Both the position numbers and the translations under genes were made by a program. A stretch of DNA of 64,000 nt from Mogibacterium sp. (GTDB lineage: Bacteria; Bacillota; Clostridia; Peptostreptococcales; Anaerovoracaceae): NCBI GenBank assembly GCA_017432075.1, contig JAFRJV010000111.1:1-64000 (forward strand), read 5' to 3'. Each line of letters opens with the position of its first letter. The stretch's first letter is position 1. Positions 23,835-33,478 of this stretch are shown here, piece by piece. The notes under the pieces were generated by a model. That model did not search any database, had not been told where the DNA came from, and saw only the letters and a list, made by a program, of their open reading frames with translations.

Positions 23835-26609
23835 ATGACTTTTGGAGAAATAATATACAAGATTCTAATAGGACCTCTCGAGCTGTTTTTCGAGGTCGTA
23901 TTTGAGATAGCGAACAGACAGGTAAGCAACCCTGCCTATGCCATTATCATGCTGAGTCTCGCGATGAACATCCTGGTTCTGCCGCTTTACCGCAGAGCCG
24001 ACGCCGTTCAGGCTGAGGAAAGGGACCGTGAGAACGCGCTGGCGCCGTGGATCAAACACATCAAGAAGACGTTCAAAGGCGATGAGCGCTTCATGATGCT
24101 TCAGGCGTATTACCGCGAGAATGATTACAAGCCGACGGATTCACTGAAGGGATCGATCTCACTGCTGCTCGAGATCCCGTTCTTTATCGCGGCATATCAC
24201 TTCCTCTCGAACCTGCAGACTCTGAGGGGAGTCGGATTCGGCCCTATAAGCGACCTTGGCGCACCGGACGCGCTGATCAATATCGGAGGGATGTCAGTCA
24301 ACGTTCTTCCGATACTGATGACACTCATAAACGTCATATCCGCAGCGATATACATGAAGGGTTTCCCACTCAAGAGCAAGATACAGATGTACGGCATAGC
24401 CGCCATCTTCCTTGTCTTCCTGTACAAGTCTCCGGCGGGACTGGTATTCTACTGGACGCTGAACAATCTGTTCTCGCTGTTCAAGAACATCTTCTACAAG
24501 ATACCTAATCCGAAATTGATTCTGAGCATCGGGATATCTTTTCTGAGTGCAGCGCTCTTAATAGTAGTACTGTTCTTCTATCCGGGCGGAAGCGTAAGGA
24601 TAAAAACGATTTGTGCAGCGGCTTTATTCCTGATCCAGATACCTTCAACTTATTATCTGATCAATAAGGACAAGCCAAGATCGGTCACTCTTATTCGCAG
24701 AGGCGAAGAACTGTTCACGCCAAGCTGCATCATACTGGCGGTCACTAGCGGGCTGTTGATCCCGAGCGCAATTATAGGTGCTTCTGTAGAGGAGTTCATA
24801 GAATTATCGAGCTATATTTCACCATTCTGGTATATCATAAGCGCCTTAACGATCGCGTTCGGAGTGTTCATTGTGTGGTTCAGGGTGTTCTTTTCTCTTG
24901 CGAGCGAGCAGGGGAAAAAGGTTTTGGGCCTGTGCACCTGCATAGCGGCGGTTGTTTCAGTTGTGGATTACATGTTCTTCGGGAAAAATTACGGGAACAT
25001 TTCATCATTGCTGGTTTATGATAGCAAGCCTTCGATCAGCAATTCGGAATGGCTGCTGAATCTCCTGGTTATTACCGTTGCCGCGTTAGTTGTATTCGTG
25101 TTATCAAACAAGAAGACCGGCTTTGTGAGGCTGTTTGCTATAGTCATGTGTACAGCGCTGCTGATAATGGGTGTCTTAAATTGTGTAAACATCAGCTCTA
25201 CTCTGAATAAATCAAAAGACAGCATAACGGCTGCTACACAGGAAGAGCCCGAACTAAGACTCAGCAAGACCGGTAACAATGTCATTGTAATAATGCTGGA
25301 CAGAGCGTGCGGCTACTACCTTCCGTATCTGTTGAACGAAAACCCGGAAATAGGAGAGATTCTTCAAGGATTTACTTTCTATCCAAATACGGTCTCATAT
25401 GGACAGGTCACCAATGTGGGTTCTCCCGGGCTGTACGGAGGATATGAATACACTCCGGAAAAAATAAACGAGAGAGATACGGAAACACTGGCGAGCAAGC
25501 AGAATGAGGCTTTAAGGGTGATGCCGTACATCTTTGATGATAATGATTACGATGTCACGGTATGCGACCCGTCATACGCGGGATATAAATGGATCCCGGA
25601 TCTGACGATATATGATGAGCGGCCGGAGATCCATAAATACATTACAAACGGGAAATTCTCGGCAGAGGAATATGGTTACTATGCCGCGGGAGGTCAGAAG
25701 AACGCTATCAGAAAAAGGAATCTTTTCTGCTACAGCATTTTCAGAATGGCGCCGATCATTTTCCAGCCTACATTGTATTCAAGCGGAAGCTATAACGGAA
25801 CGATCACTGATGAAAGCAGCGGACTTCAGATCAGAAACGGTTCTCTGACTGCCGAAGGCTATAACAACGCTTTTATGAGTCCGTACGCAACGCTTTGCAA
25901 TCTGTCAGAGATCTCCACGCTGACTGATAACAATAACGGCGCCTTTGTTATGATGAGCAATGATACTACTCATGAGCCGCAGCTGCTGCAGGAGCCGGAT
26001 TATGTTCCAAGCATCGTGGTCGACAACACGAAGTTCGAGACAGACGGATTCAACAGGACTGACGCCGATGGGAACGAGATAAACATAGGAGAGGAAACAA
26101 GCATGATCCATTACCATGCCGATATGGCGGCACTGCTGAAGCTGGGGGAATGGTTCGAATGGATGAAGAAAAATGACATATATGATAATACCAGGATCAT
26201 CCTTGTTTCAGACCACGCCAGAGCTTTAGTAGGGGATGAGATCATGCCGGTGGATGCCGATGGAGGCGGAGTCGCGGAGGACAGAGAACTGGATATGTTC
26301 TCATTCAACGCGCTGCTGCTGGTAAAGGACTTTAATTCCAATGATCCTCTTAAGATCGACAACAGCTTTATGACAAACGCGGATACGCCGATAATCGCGA
26401 CCGAAGGCCTGGTCGATGATCCGAAGAACCCGTCAACAGGCCGCTCGTTAAAAGATGAGGTAAGCAAAGACGGCACACTGGATCTCATATACACATATGA
26501 CTGGACAGTTGAAAAAGAAAAGGGGTGCGTGTTCCAGCCAAGCTATTGGTTCTCTGTTCATGATGACATATTTGAGAGAGAGAACTGGAATTATCTGGGA
26601 TATTATTAA
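23835..26609 (+). CDS. YidC-like membrane domain fused to an alkaline-phosphatase-superfamily domain, copy 1
   Basis: 924 residues. Residues 1 to about 225 match YidC/Oxa1 insertases: LPLYRRADAVQ, the cytoplasmic loop, SLKGSISLLLEIPFFIAAYH, and SPAGLVFYWTLNNLFSLFKN. The groove Arg of YidC seems replaced by Asn45. About 230-460 holds several more membrane segments. From about 475 an extracellular phosphatase/sulfatase-type domain has NNVIVIMLDRA (metal Asp489), VTNVGSPGLYGGYEY (candidate nucleophile Thr526), TTHEP (His713) and SDHA (Asp793, His794). LTA synthases use the same fold to move glycerol phosphate. Inferred: a polymer-modifying phosphotransferase or hydrolase with a YidC-derived membrane part. 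Starts 15 bases after the previous gene. Confidence 0.8.
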   Translation: MTFGEIIYKILIGPLELFFEVVFEIANRQVSNPAYAIIMLSLAMNILVLPLYRRADAVQAEERDRENALAPWIKHIKKTFKGDERFMMLQAYYRENDYKPTDSLKGSISLLLEIPFFIAAYHFLSNLQTLRGVGFGPISDLGAPDALINIGGMSVNVLPILMTLINVISAAIYMKGFPLKSKIQMYGIAAIFLVFLYKSPAGLVFYWTLNNLFSLFKNIFYKIPNPKLILSIGISFLSAALLIVVLFFYPGGSVRIKTICAAALFLIQIPSTYYLINKDKPRSVTLIRRGEELFTPSCIILAVTSGLLIPSAIIGASVEEFIELSSYISPFWYIISALTIAFGVFIVWFRVFFSLASEQGKKVLGLCTCIAAVVSVVDYMFFGKNYGNISSLLVYDSKPSISNSEWLLNLLVITVAALVVFVLSNKKTGFVRLFAIVMCTALLIMGVLNCVNISSTLNKSKDSITAATQEEPELRLSKTGNNVIVIMLDRACGYYLPYLLNENPEIGEILQGFTFYPNTVSYGQVTNVGSPGLYGGYEYTPEKINERDTETLASKQNEALRVMPYIFDDNDYDVTVCDPSYAGYKWIPDLTIYDERPEIHKYITNGKFSAEEYGYYAAGGQKNAIRKRNLFCYSIFRMAPIIFQPTLYSSGSYNGTITDESSGLQIRNGSLTAEGYNNAFMSPYATLCNLSEISTLTDNNNGAFVMMSNDTTHEPQLLQEPDYVPSIVVDNTKFETDGFNRTDADGNEINIGEETSMIHYHADMAALLKLGEWFEWMKKNDIYDNTRIILVSDHARALVGDEIMPVDADGGGVAEDRELDMFSFNALLLVKDFNSNDPLKIDNSFMTNADTPIIATEGLVDDPKNPSTGRSLKDEVSKDGTLDLIYTYDWTVEKEKGCVFQPSYWFSVHDDIFERENWNYLGYY

Positions 26610-27298
26610 TTAAGGAACACGAATGACTTTTGGAGAAATAATATACAAGATTCTAATAGGACCTCTTGAGCTGTTTTTTGAAGTCGTATTTCAGATAGCG
26701 AACAGACAGGTGAGCAACCCTGCCTATGCCATTATCATGCTGAGTCTCGCCATGAACATCCTGGTTCTGCCGCTTTACCGCAGAGCCGATGCCGTTCAGG
26801 CCGAGGAAAGAGACCGCGAGAACGCGCTGGCGCCGTGGATCAAGCACATCAAGAAGACCTTCAAGGGCGATGAGCGATTCATGATGCTTCAGGCGTTTTA
26901 CCGCGAGAATGATTACAAGCCTACGGATTCTCTGAAGGGCTCGATCTCGCTGCTGCTTGAGATACCGTTCTTCATCGCGGCATACCACTTTCTCTCGAAC
27001 CTTCAGACTCTGAAGGGAGTAGGATTCGGTCCTATAAGCGACCTGGGAGCGCCTGACGCGCTGATCAATATCGGAGGGATGTCCGTGAACCTTCTTCCGA
27101 TACTGATGACGCTCATAAACGTCATATCGGCGGCGATATACATGAAGGGATTCCCGCTCAAGAGCAAGATACAGATGTACGGCATAGCCGCCATCTTCCT
27201 TGTCTTCCTGTACAAGTCACCGGCGGGACTGGTATTCTACTGGACGCTGAACAATCTGTTCTCGCTGTTCAAGAACATCTTCTACAAGATACCGAACG
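23835..27298 (+). repeat. Near-identical 5' parts of the two YidC-phosphatase genes
   Basis: Bases 23835-24507 and 26623-27295 are near-identical, with only four amino-acid changes in about 224 residues (Glu24Gln, a Tyr/Phe, an Arg/Lys, a Val/Leu). Similarity falls off sharply right after the codons for KNIFYKIPN, although the remaining 700 residues are clearly homologous. The 14 bases before each start are also alike. Confidence 0.85.
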
Positions 27299-29412
27299 CG
27301 AAGACGGTGCTGTTCTACTGCGCGCTCGGCCTCACGACCCTGCTGCTGATACTCGTTCTCTTTGTACATCCTATGAAGAGCGCGAGGGCTCAGGTCATGG
27401 TAGTCGCGGTCCTTGTCGCGCTTACCGGAGCGATCATTCTGTCAAGAAAGGGATTCAAAACCGGGAAACTGCTTAACACCAAAGAGACGGATGTGCTGTT
27501 TACGGAAGGATCACTGCTGCTGGCGGTTCTTACCGGAGCGCTGATCCCAACGACTGTTATCGCGGATTCTCCGCTTGAGTTCATAGATGCAAGCAATTAC
27601 ACCTCGCCGCTGTGGTACTTCGCCGCAGCAATGTGCCTGGCCGTGGGAACTTTCATAGTCTGGTTCAGGATATTCTATTCGCTTGCGGACAACAGCGGAA
27701 AGAACATCTTCACGAAGCTGATGTGGGCGGGCTCTGCCATCTGTATCGTAGACTATTTCTTCTTCGGTAAGGGGTACGGCAATTTCTCGTCTCAGCTTCA
27801 GTTCGATGAAGATATCAGGATACCGGTCAAGGAGATGGCGATCAACCTTTTGGTGATCGCCGCGGTCATCGCCATAGCCCTGCTGATATGGAAGAAGCTG
27901 CCTGTAGTCAAGGCTGTATACGCCGCCGCCTGCATGGCGATCATCATCATGTCGGTGATCAACATATTCGGCATCGCGCAGGCTCTGGCACCGGTCAAGT
28001 CGTTGGTCGCGAAGGCCAACGAGAGCAAGCCTGAGATATCGCTCAGCAAGAACGGCAACAATGTAGTCGTCCTCATGCTTGACAGAGCGGCGAGCATTTA
28101 CGTACCGTATATTTTTGAAGAAAAGCCGGAACTCAAAGAGCAGTTCTCGGGTTTCACATATTATCCGAATACCGTAACTTACGGAACTTCAACCAATACC
28201 GGCGCGCCAGGACTCTACGGCGGATATGAGTACGTCCCTGCCGCGATGAATGAGCGGCCGGAACTCACCATACCTGAGAAAAACGACGAAGCGCTGAAGG
28301 TCATGCCTGTGCTGTTCGATGAGAGCGGTGCCAGAGTAATGGTCGTCGATCCTACGTACGCGGGATACAGCTGGATACCGGACCTGACCATCTATGATGA
28401 CTATCCGGAGATCAAAACATATATCTCGGAGGGCAAGTTCTCGATCGATGAATACAGTTTTGAGTCGTTCAGCGAGCTTACCAGAGAAACCAGAAAGAGA
28501 AACTTCTTCTGCTACAGCCTGTTCAAGGCGGCTCCACTTGTGCTGCAGCCGACGCTGTACGACCACGGCAGTTACAACAGCAGCGCTACCATAGAGACGG
28601 CGCAGAACAGCCAGGGAGTTAAGGCCGTCGCGCAGACCAGAACGGGCCTGTCCACCGCGGAAGGCTTCGAGGAGCGTTTTATGGACGCTTATGCCGTGCT
28701 GTATCACCTTCCGGATATCACAACGGTAGCGGATTCTGATCAGGATTCCTTCCTGATGATGAGCAACAACACCACTCATCAGCCGACACTGCTTCAGGAA
28801 CCTGAATACGTGCCTGCTGCAGTCGTGGACAATACTGAATTCGATGAGACGCACAAGGTCAGAAAGTCGTGGGATGGAGAAGAGCTGGCTTTCGTAAAAG
28901 ACGCTCAGGTCACGCATTACCAGGTCAACATGGCGACTTTCCTGCAGCTCGGCAAGTGGTTTGACTACCTGAAAGAACAGGGAGTGTACGACAACACCAG
29001 GATCATTCTGGTATCTGACCATTCATGGGATCTCTGGCATAAGGAGAGAATCCTTCTGAAGGTGGATGTCAGGGGAACCGGCAATGAGAGATACTTCGAC
29101 ACGACAGCGCTCAACTGCCTGCTCATGGTAAAGGATTTTAACGCCGACACTTTTACTGTAGACAATAAATTCATGACCAATGCCGATACGCCTTATCTGG
29201 CTATGGAGGGCGAAGTCGACGACATGGTCAATCCTTTCACGGGAAATGAGATCAGAGAAGTGGCAGCGGGAGAAAAGGGCAAGGAAGTGATGTTCACGCA
29301 TAACTGGCAGATCGACGACAATCAGGGGAACACATTCCTTCCGGACAGGTGGTTCAGCGTACATGATAATATATTCAACGAAAATAACTGGGAATATCTT
29401 GGAGTCTATTAG
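26623..29412 (+). CDS. YidC-like membrane domain fused to an alkaline-phosphatase-superfamily domain, copy 2
   Basis: 929 residues with the same layout as its neighbour: YidC-like region to about 224, extra membrane segments to about 460, then the extracellular domain with NNVVVLMLDRA, STNTGAPGLYGGYEY (candidate nucleophile Thr524), TTHQP and SDHS. The YidC part is almost identical to copy 1, while the rest has diverged widely, including the residue after the HxP motif and the segment near AQNSQGVKAVAQ, which copy 1 lacks. Two versions may act on different acceptors or at different polymer ends. Starts 13 bases after copy 1. Confidence 0.8.
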   Translation: MTFGEIIYKILIGPLELFFEVVFQIANRQVSNPAYAIIMLSLAMNILVLPLYRRADAVQAEERDRENALAPWIKHIKKTFKGDERFMMLQAFYRENDYKPTDSLKGSISLLLEIPFFIAAYHFLSNLQTLKGVGFGPISDLGAPDALINIGGMSVNLLPILMTLINVISAAIYMKGFPLKSKIQMYGIAAIFLVFLYKSPAGLVFYWTLNNLFSLFKNIFYKIPNAKTVLFYCALGLTTLLLILVLFVHPMKSARAQVMVVAVLVALTGAIILSRKGFKTGKLLNTKETDVLFTEGSLLLAVLTGALIPTTVIADSPLEFIDASNYTSPLWYFAAAMCLAVGTFIVWFRIFYSLADNSGKNIFTKLMWAGSAICIVDYFFFGKGYGNFSSQLQFDEDIRIPVKEMAINLLVIAAVIAIALLIWKKLPVVKAVYAAACMAIIIMSVINIFGIAQALAPVKSLVAKANESKPEISLSKNGNNVVVLMLDRAASIYVPYIFEEKPELKEQFSGFTYYPNTVTYGTSTNTGAPGLYGGYEYVPAAMNERPELTIPEKNDEALKVMPVLFDESGARVMVVDPTYAGYSWIPDLTIYDDYPEIKTYISEGKFSIDEYSFESFSELTRETRKRNFFCYSLFKAAPLVLQPTLYDHGSYNSSATIETAQNSQGVKAVAQTRTGLSTAEGFEERFMDAYAVLYHLPDITTVADSDQDSFLMMSNNTTHQPTLLQEPEYVPAAVVDNTEFDETHKVRKSWDGEELAFVKDAQVTHYQVNMATFLQLGKWFDYLKEQGVYDNTRIILVSDHSWDLWHKERILLKVDVRGTGNERYFDTTALNCLLMVKDFNADTFTVDNKFMTNADTPYLAMEGEVDDMVNPFTGNEIREVAAGEKGKEVMFTHNWQIDDNQGNTFLPDRWFSVHDNIFNENNWEYLGVY

Positions 29413-29435
29413 CGGAGCATATCTGAGGTAACGAC

Positions 29436-32186
29436 ATGCGTAAAGGCAAGACAAACATCAAGAAAACGATCAAAAAGCTCGGTAAAAAAGCCATCATAAA
29501 AGGATACCGTGTCGGGGTAGTCAATGACGAGATCGTGACATCTGTTGACATGTCTGTTGGCAGAGCTGAAAACCTGAGGATAGGCGGCAAGAAGTATGAG
29601 GCAAGGAACAATACCGTTAAACTGCCATATACTGCTGAGACAATGGCCGGAATTCTTGCCGGCGGAATGTCTGCTGATCTGGTGATCGGAAACAGAAAAA
29701 GAACCGCGGCTATCGCGCGTTCGTTCATGGTAGTTGAAGACGAAAAGATCGTTATCGAAAACAGACAATACGGGTATGACCGCAACGATCTTATCAAGCT
29801 GTCGGACATCAGTATCGGAGATACAGGTCTTTCTTTCAGTTATAAGAGTGTCGCCGGACAGCCGGACAAGCTGACGTTCGTCGTCATGGATAAGGACTTC
29901 AGGACAAAAGCCGTTTCACCGGTACTTTCCGGAGAGAGAGGCTCAGTCACGCTGGAAGACGTCCGGGCTATAGGCCGTGATGAAAGGCTGCAGCTGTTTG
30001 CTCTGACAGAAAAGAAAGCGATCCCTGCCGTCGTCGGCATCGACCGGAAACCGGAAGGAGTGACAGTCAGACAGCTGAACAACAGAGTATATCTGGAAGG
30101 GGACGGTTCCGGCTCTTATACTTTCAAGGCAGACAGAAGGCTGGCAGTAAAACCGTTCACGACAAAGACAAAGACAGTCGAATTCGATATCGAATTCGAA
30201 AATGACGAAGTGTTCCTTACGGTAGACCTTAAGAAGGCAGCAAGGGTGGTGCTTTTATGGCATGATCTCAGAACAGGCAATGAAGATGAGATAGCGACGG
30301 TCACATCGTCAAAGCATTCACTCATCGCTCTTAAGCCACAACTGGAAAGGAAACTGGTCCCGTTTGAGAGATATGCTCTGAGATATAAGATCATACAGAA
30401 GGAGAAGATCACAGAAAGCGGTTTCGTGTATGCTGATCTGCCAAAGAAGAGACTGTATTCAGAAAATGTTGTGCTGTCACATAACGGCAACCGTATAATG
30501 CGCATGTCCAACAGGTCGCTGGTGCTCGAAAAAGAGGACAGCATCCTCAGTTACCCGGAGAAATATGCATATGACTTCTCGGCAAGCGGATTCAAAGCTC
30601 ATGCGCAAAACATCCGCCTTGAGGGACATGATCTCTGCTTTGATCTGTCCCTGCAGTCGACACTGCTCAGGATATCGTCCGTGTCGGTTTATGTAAATGA
30701 TAACTACAGGAAAGAGTCGCGCTTTATTGAGGATGTCGTGTTCGATATGCCTGAAATGAAAAAGGAACTGCCGGTAAGGATCGATATGGAGCAGCTCAGC
30801 GACTTTTCCTACAACAACAGCAGGATAGCATTATGGGCAGGCGTCAGATATGTGAACGGCTATAGCGAAGATGATTTCATCTGCGCCGTTCCGAGAGAAT
30901 ACGCGGCCCGCGAAAGATTTTTGTTCGATCACACGAAAGACGGAATGTCTACTGAATTATACCTTGGAGAGAACCACTTCAACCTTAAGCTGTGGCACAC
31001 CTCTGAGGAAGAGCTCAGAAAAGGCATCAACTATCAGGAAGGAAGGGAAGCTTACTTCAAAACAGTAAAGAGTGAAGATATAGACAACCATCTGATACTC
31101 TTCGAAACCAATCTCGGCAAGAATTACACCGGCAATCCGAAGTATCTGTATGAATATATGATCTCGCGGCCGGAATACAGCAAGTTCAAATATGTCTGGG
31201 TGTATCCGGACAAAGAGAACTGCCCTATCCCGGGCGATCCTGTCATCGTAGAAAGAGGTACCTCTGAATATTTTCATTACCTCGCGAAGGCAAAGTACAG
31301 GATCAACAATATAAGATTCCCGATCATCCATAAGAGGGAAGGCTCGGTATACCTGAATACATGGCATGGAACTCCGCTGAAGAAGCTGGGCTTTGATATA
31401 GAATGTGAGGGTCCTGAGAAGCATGCCTTTGCCGCGCTGTATCAGGAGAGTCTCAACTGGGACTATATGACAGTCGATAACGATTACGGTGAAGAAAAAC
31501 TGACAGGAGCGTTCCGCTTCGAGGGAAAAGTCATCAAGAAGGGCTATCCTATCAACGATATCTACTTTGACGAGGACAGAAAAAAGAGAGTCTGCGAAAG
31601 GATAGAAAGGGATTACCCCGTCACCAAAGAGAAAAAGGTGATCCTGTATGCGCCGACATGGAGAGATCTCAAGGGAGATTATGTGCGAGGCTATGAATTC
31701 AGCCTGCCGTTCGACATCCGGAAACTATATGACGCATTCGGAGATGAGTATGTCATCATCGTAAAGCTGCACCATCTGATCGCTAACAACCTTGTCATAG
31801 ATGAAAAGTATAAGGACTTTCTCATCAATGCCAGCGATGAAGAGGACATCATGGAGCTTCTGTGCAAGACGGATATCCTGATCACGGACTATTCGAGCGT
31901 CTTCTATGATTTCGCCAGCGCGCGCAAGCCTATGCTCTTCTATATGTATGACCTTGAAGAGTACCTCAATGAAACGAGAGGCACGTATATCGACGTAAAT
32001 GATCTGCCGGGAGAGATCATAAAGGATGATGAAGGTCTTATCAGAAATATTCAAAGCATCAGAGATGGTAACTACCGCTATACAGCTCAGCTCAGGGCCT
32101 TCTGCAATGAATTCGCAAAATACTGCAAGGGAACTTCGTCCCGGGACGTTCTGGAAGCTGTGATAGATAAGGAGGATCTTAAATGA
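29436..32186 (+). CDS. TagF-like CDP-glycerol phosphotransferase
   Basis: 916 residues. The C-terminal part (about 535-916) is a full glycerophosphotransferase domain: NTWHGTPLKKLGFD (His644), YAPTWRDLKGDYV, KLHHLIANN and ITDYSSVFYDF (Asp818). The N-terminal 530 residues are a basic start (MRKGKTNIKKTIKKLGKKA) and beta-rich stretches of the kind seen in front of several TagF-like polymerases, not otherwise recognised. Likely polymerises a phosphodiester-linked chain from a CDP-activated unit. GAGGT lies 8 bases before the ATG, and the stop overlaps the next ATG by 4 bases. Confidence 0.87.
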   Translation: MRKGKTNIKKTIKKLGKKAIIKGYRVGVVNDEIVTSVDMSVGRAENLRIGGKKYEARNNTVKLPYTAETMAGILAGGMSADLVIGNRKRTAAIARSFMVVEDEKIVIENRQYGYDRNDLIKLSDISIGDTGLSFSYKSVAGQPDKLTFVVMDKDFRTKAVSPVLSGERGSVTLEDVRAIGRDERLQLFALTEKKAIPAVVGIDRKPEGVTVRQLNNRVYLEGDGSGSYTFKADRRLAVKPFTTKTKTVEFDIEFENDEVFLTVDLKKAARVVLLWHDLRTGNEDEIATVTSSKHSLIALKPQLERKLVPFERYALRYKIIQKEKITESGFVYADLPKKRLYSENVVLSHNGNRIMRMSNRSLVLEKEDSILSYPEKYAYDFSASGFKAHAQNIRLEGHDLCFDLSLQSTLLRISSVSVYVNDNYRKESRFIEDVVFDMPEMKKELPVRIDMEQLSDFSYNNSRIALWAGVRYVNGYSEDDFICAVPREYAARERFLFDHTKDGMSTELYLGENHFNLKLWHTSEEELRKGINYQEGREAYFKTVKSEDIDNHLILFETNLGKNYTGNPKYLYEYMISRPEYSKFKYVWVYPDKENCPIPGDPVIVERGTSEYFHYLAKAKYRINNIRFPIIHKREGSVYLNTWHGTPLKKLGFDIECEGPEKHAFAALYQESLNWDYMTVDNDYGEEKLTGAFRFEGKVIKKGYPINDIYFDEDRKKRVCERIERDYPVTKEKKVILYAPTWRDLKGDYVRGYEFSLPFDIRKLYDAFGDEYVIIVKLHHLIANNLVIDEKYKDFLINASDEEDIMELLCKTDILITDYSSVFYDFASARKPMLFYMYDLEEYLNETRGTYIDVNDLPGEIIKDDEGLIRNIQSIRDGNYRYTAQLRAFCNEFAKYCKGTSSRDVLEAVIDKEDLK

Positions 32187-33466
32187 TCAATGTTCTGGTT
32201 TTCCCTTGCGGCTCAGAGGTTGGCCTTGAGGTCAACGAAGCTCTGAAGAGAGACAAGCATGTCAGACTTTTCGGACTCAGCTCGGTGCCGTGCCACGGGA
32301 AATTCGTATTCGACAATTACATTGAGGGGATATCGTTCATCAGCAGCGACACGTTCATCGACGAACTCAACGCTGTGATCGATCAGTATGATATCGATGT
32401 GCTTATTCCGGCGTATGATGACGTGATCCTTTACCTGTCAGACAACAGGGACAAACTGAACTGCAGGCTGGTGACTTCAGGAGCGGAGACCTGTCATGTC
32501 GCGCGGTCCAAGGGACGGACGTATCAGAAGCTGGAAGGCTGCGATTTTGTTCCGCGCGTATACAGTCCGGATGAGATCACTGGATCCGACCTGCCGCTTT
32601 TCGCGAAGCCTGACATAGGCCAGGGGTCGCAGGGGGCATTCAGGATCGATACGCTTGATGACCTGCAGGTCATAAGAGACAGCGATGAAGAGTACTTGAT
32701 ATGCGAGCTCCTTCCGGGCAAAGAATATACTGTCGACTGCTTCACGGACATGGATGGTGAGATAATCAGCATGTCCATGAGAAGCAGAAACAGGATACGC
32801 AACGGTATCAGCGTCAATACTGCTTCGGTGCCGCTGACGGATGAGGTAAGAGCGATCGGCCGTGCCATCAACGAAAGGATCAGCTTTGACGGCGTCTGGT
32901 TTTTCCAGATCAAGAAGGCAGCCGACGGCAGATTCAAGCTTCTTGAGGTAGCGCCGAGAGTTGCCGGAAGCATGTCGCTCAGCAGGGTCAGAGGGTTCAA
33001 CTATATCCTGAACTCCGTTTACCAGACCATGGGGGTAAAAGTCTCCGGCGTTGAGCACATGCTTGAGAAGATAGAAGAGGACAGAGCCCTTTCCAACAAT
33101 TACAAACTGTTCCTGGATTACAGCACGGTCTACATTGACCTCGATGATACACTTATCTTTAAGGACAAGGTCAATACGGAGGCGATGGCCTTTGTATATC
33201 AGTGTGTCAACAGCGGAAAGAAAGTAAAGATACTTTCCAGGCACGCGCGCAGAGAACAGGATACACTGGATAAGTTCAGGATAGATGAAAGGCTGTTTGA
33301 CGAGATCATCCACGTAGAGGATGAAGAACTCAAGAGCAGTTATATAAAAGAAAAAGACGCGATCTTTATAGACGATTCCTTCAGGGAAAGAGCCGATGTC
33401 TCGCGGGTCAACGGGATCCTGGTATTTGACATCGACTGCATTCCGGCTCTGACAGAGAATCAATGA
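32183..33466 (+). CDS. ATP-grasp / HAD fusion protein
   Basis: 427 residues. Residues 1 to about 300 form an ATP-grasp enzyme (pre-ATP-grasp Rossmann part, then LFAKPDIGQGSQGAF, YLICELLPGKEYTVD, KLLEVAPRVAGSMSL). Residues about 310-427 are a HAD-type phosphatase or phosphotransferase with DLDDT (319-323), ILSRHARREQ and IFIDDSFRER. ATP-grasp enzymes of this type join a carboxylate to an amine through an acyl phosphate. The combination inside a teichoic-acid operon suggests synthesis of a substituent or of an unusual CDP-linked precursor; the substrate is unknown. Coupled to the upstream gene by ATGA overlap. Confidence 0.8.
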   Translation: MINVLVFPCGSEVGLEVNEALKRDKHVRLFGLSSVPCHGKFVFDNYIEGISFISSDTFIDELNAVIDQYDIDVLIPAYDDVILYLSDNRDKLNCRLVTSGAETCHVARSKGRTYQKLEGCDFVPRVYSPDEITGSDLPLFAKPDIGQGSQGAFRIDTLDDLQVIRDSDEEYLICELLPGKEYTVDCFTDMDGEIISMSMRSRNRIRNGISVNTASVPLTDEVRAIGRAINERISFDGVWFFQIKKAADGRFKLLEVAPRVAGSMSLSRVRGFNYILNSVYQTMGVKVSGVEHMLEKIEEDRALSNNYKLFLDYSTVYIDLDDTLIFKDKVNTEAMAFVYQCVNSGKKVKILSRHARREQDTLDKFRIDERLFDEIIHVEDEELKSSYIKEKDAIFIDDSFRERADVSRVNGILVFDIDCIPALTENQ

Positions 33467-33478
33467 ACGGTGGGATAT

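Noticed and set aside
23835..24510. The YidC-like domain as the cell's general YidC insertase
   Set aside because: There are two adjacent copies, both fused to phosphatase-type domains within a polymer operon, and the groove arginine appears absent, so a housekeeping role is unlikely.
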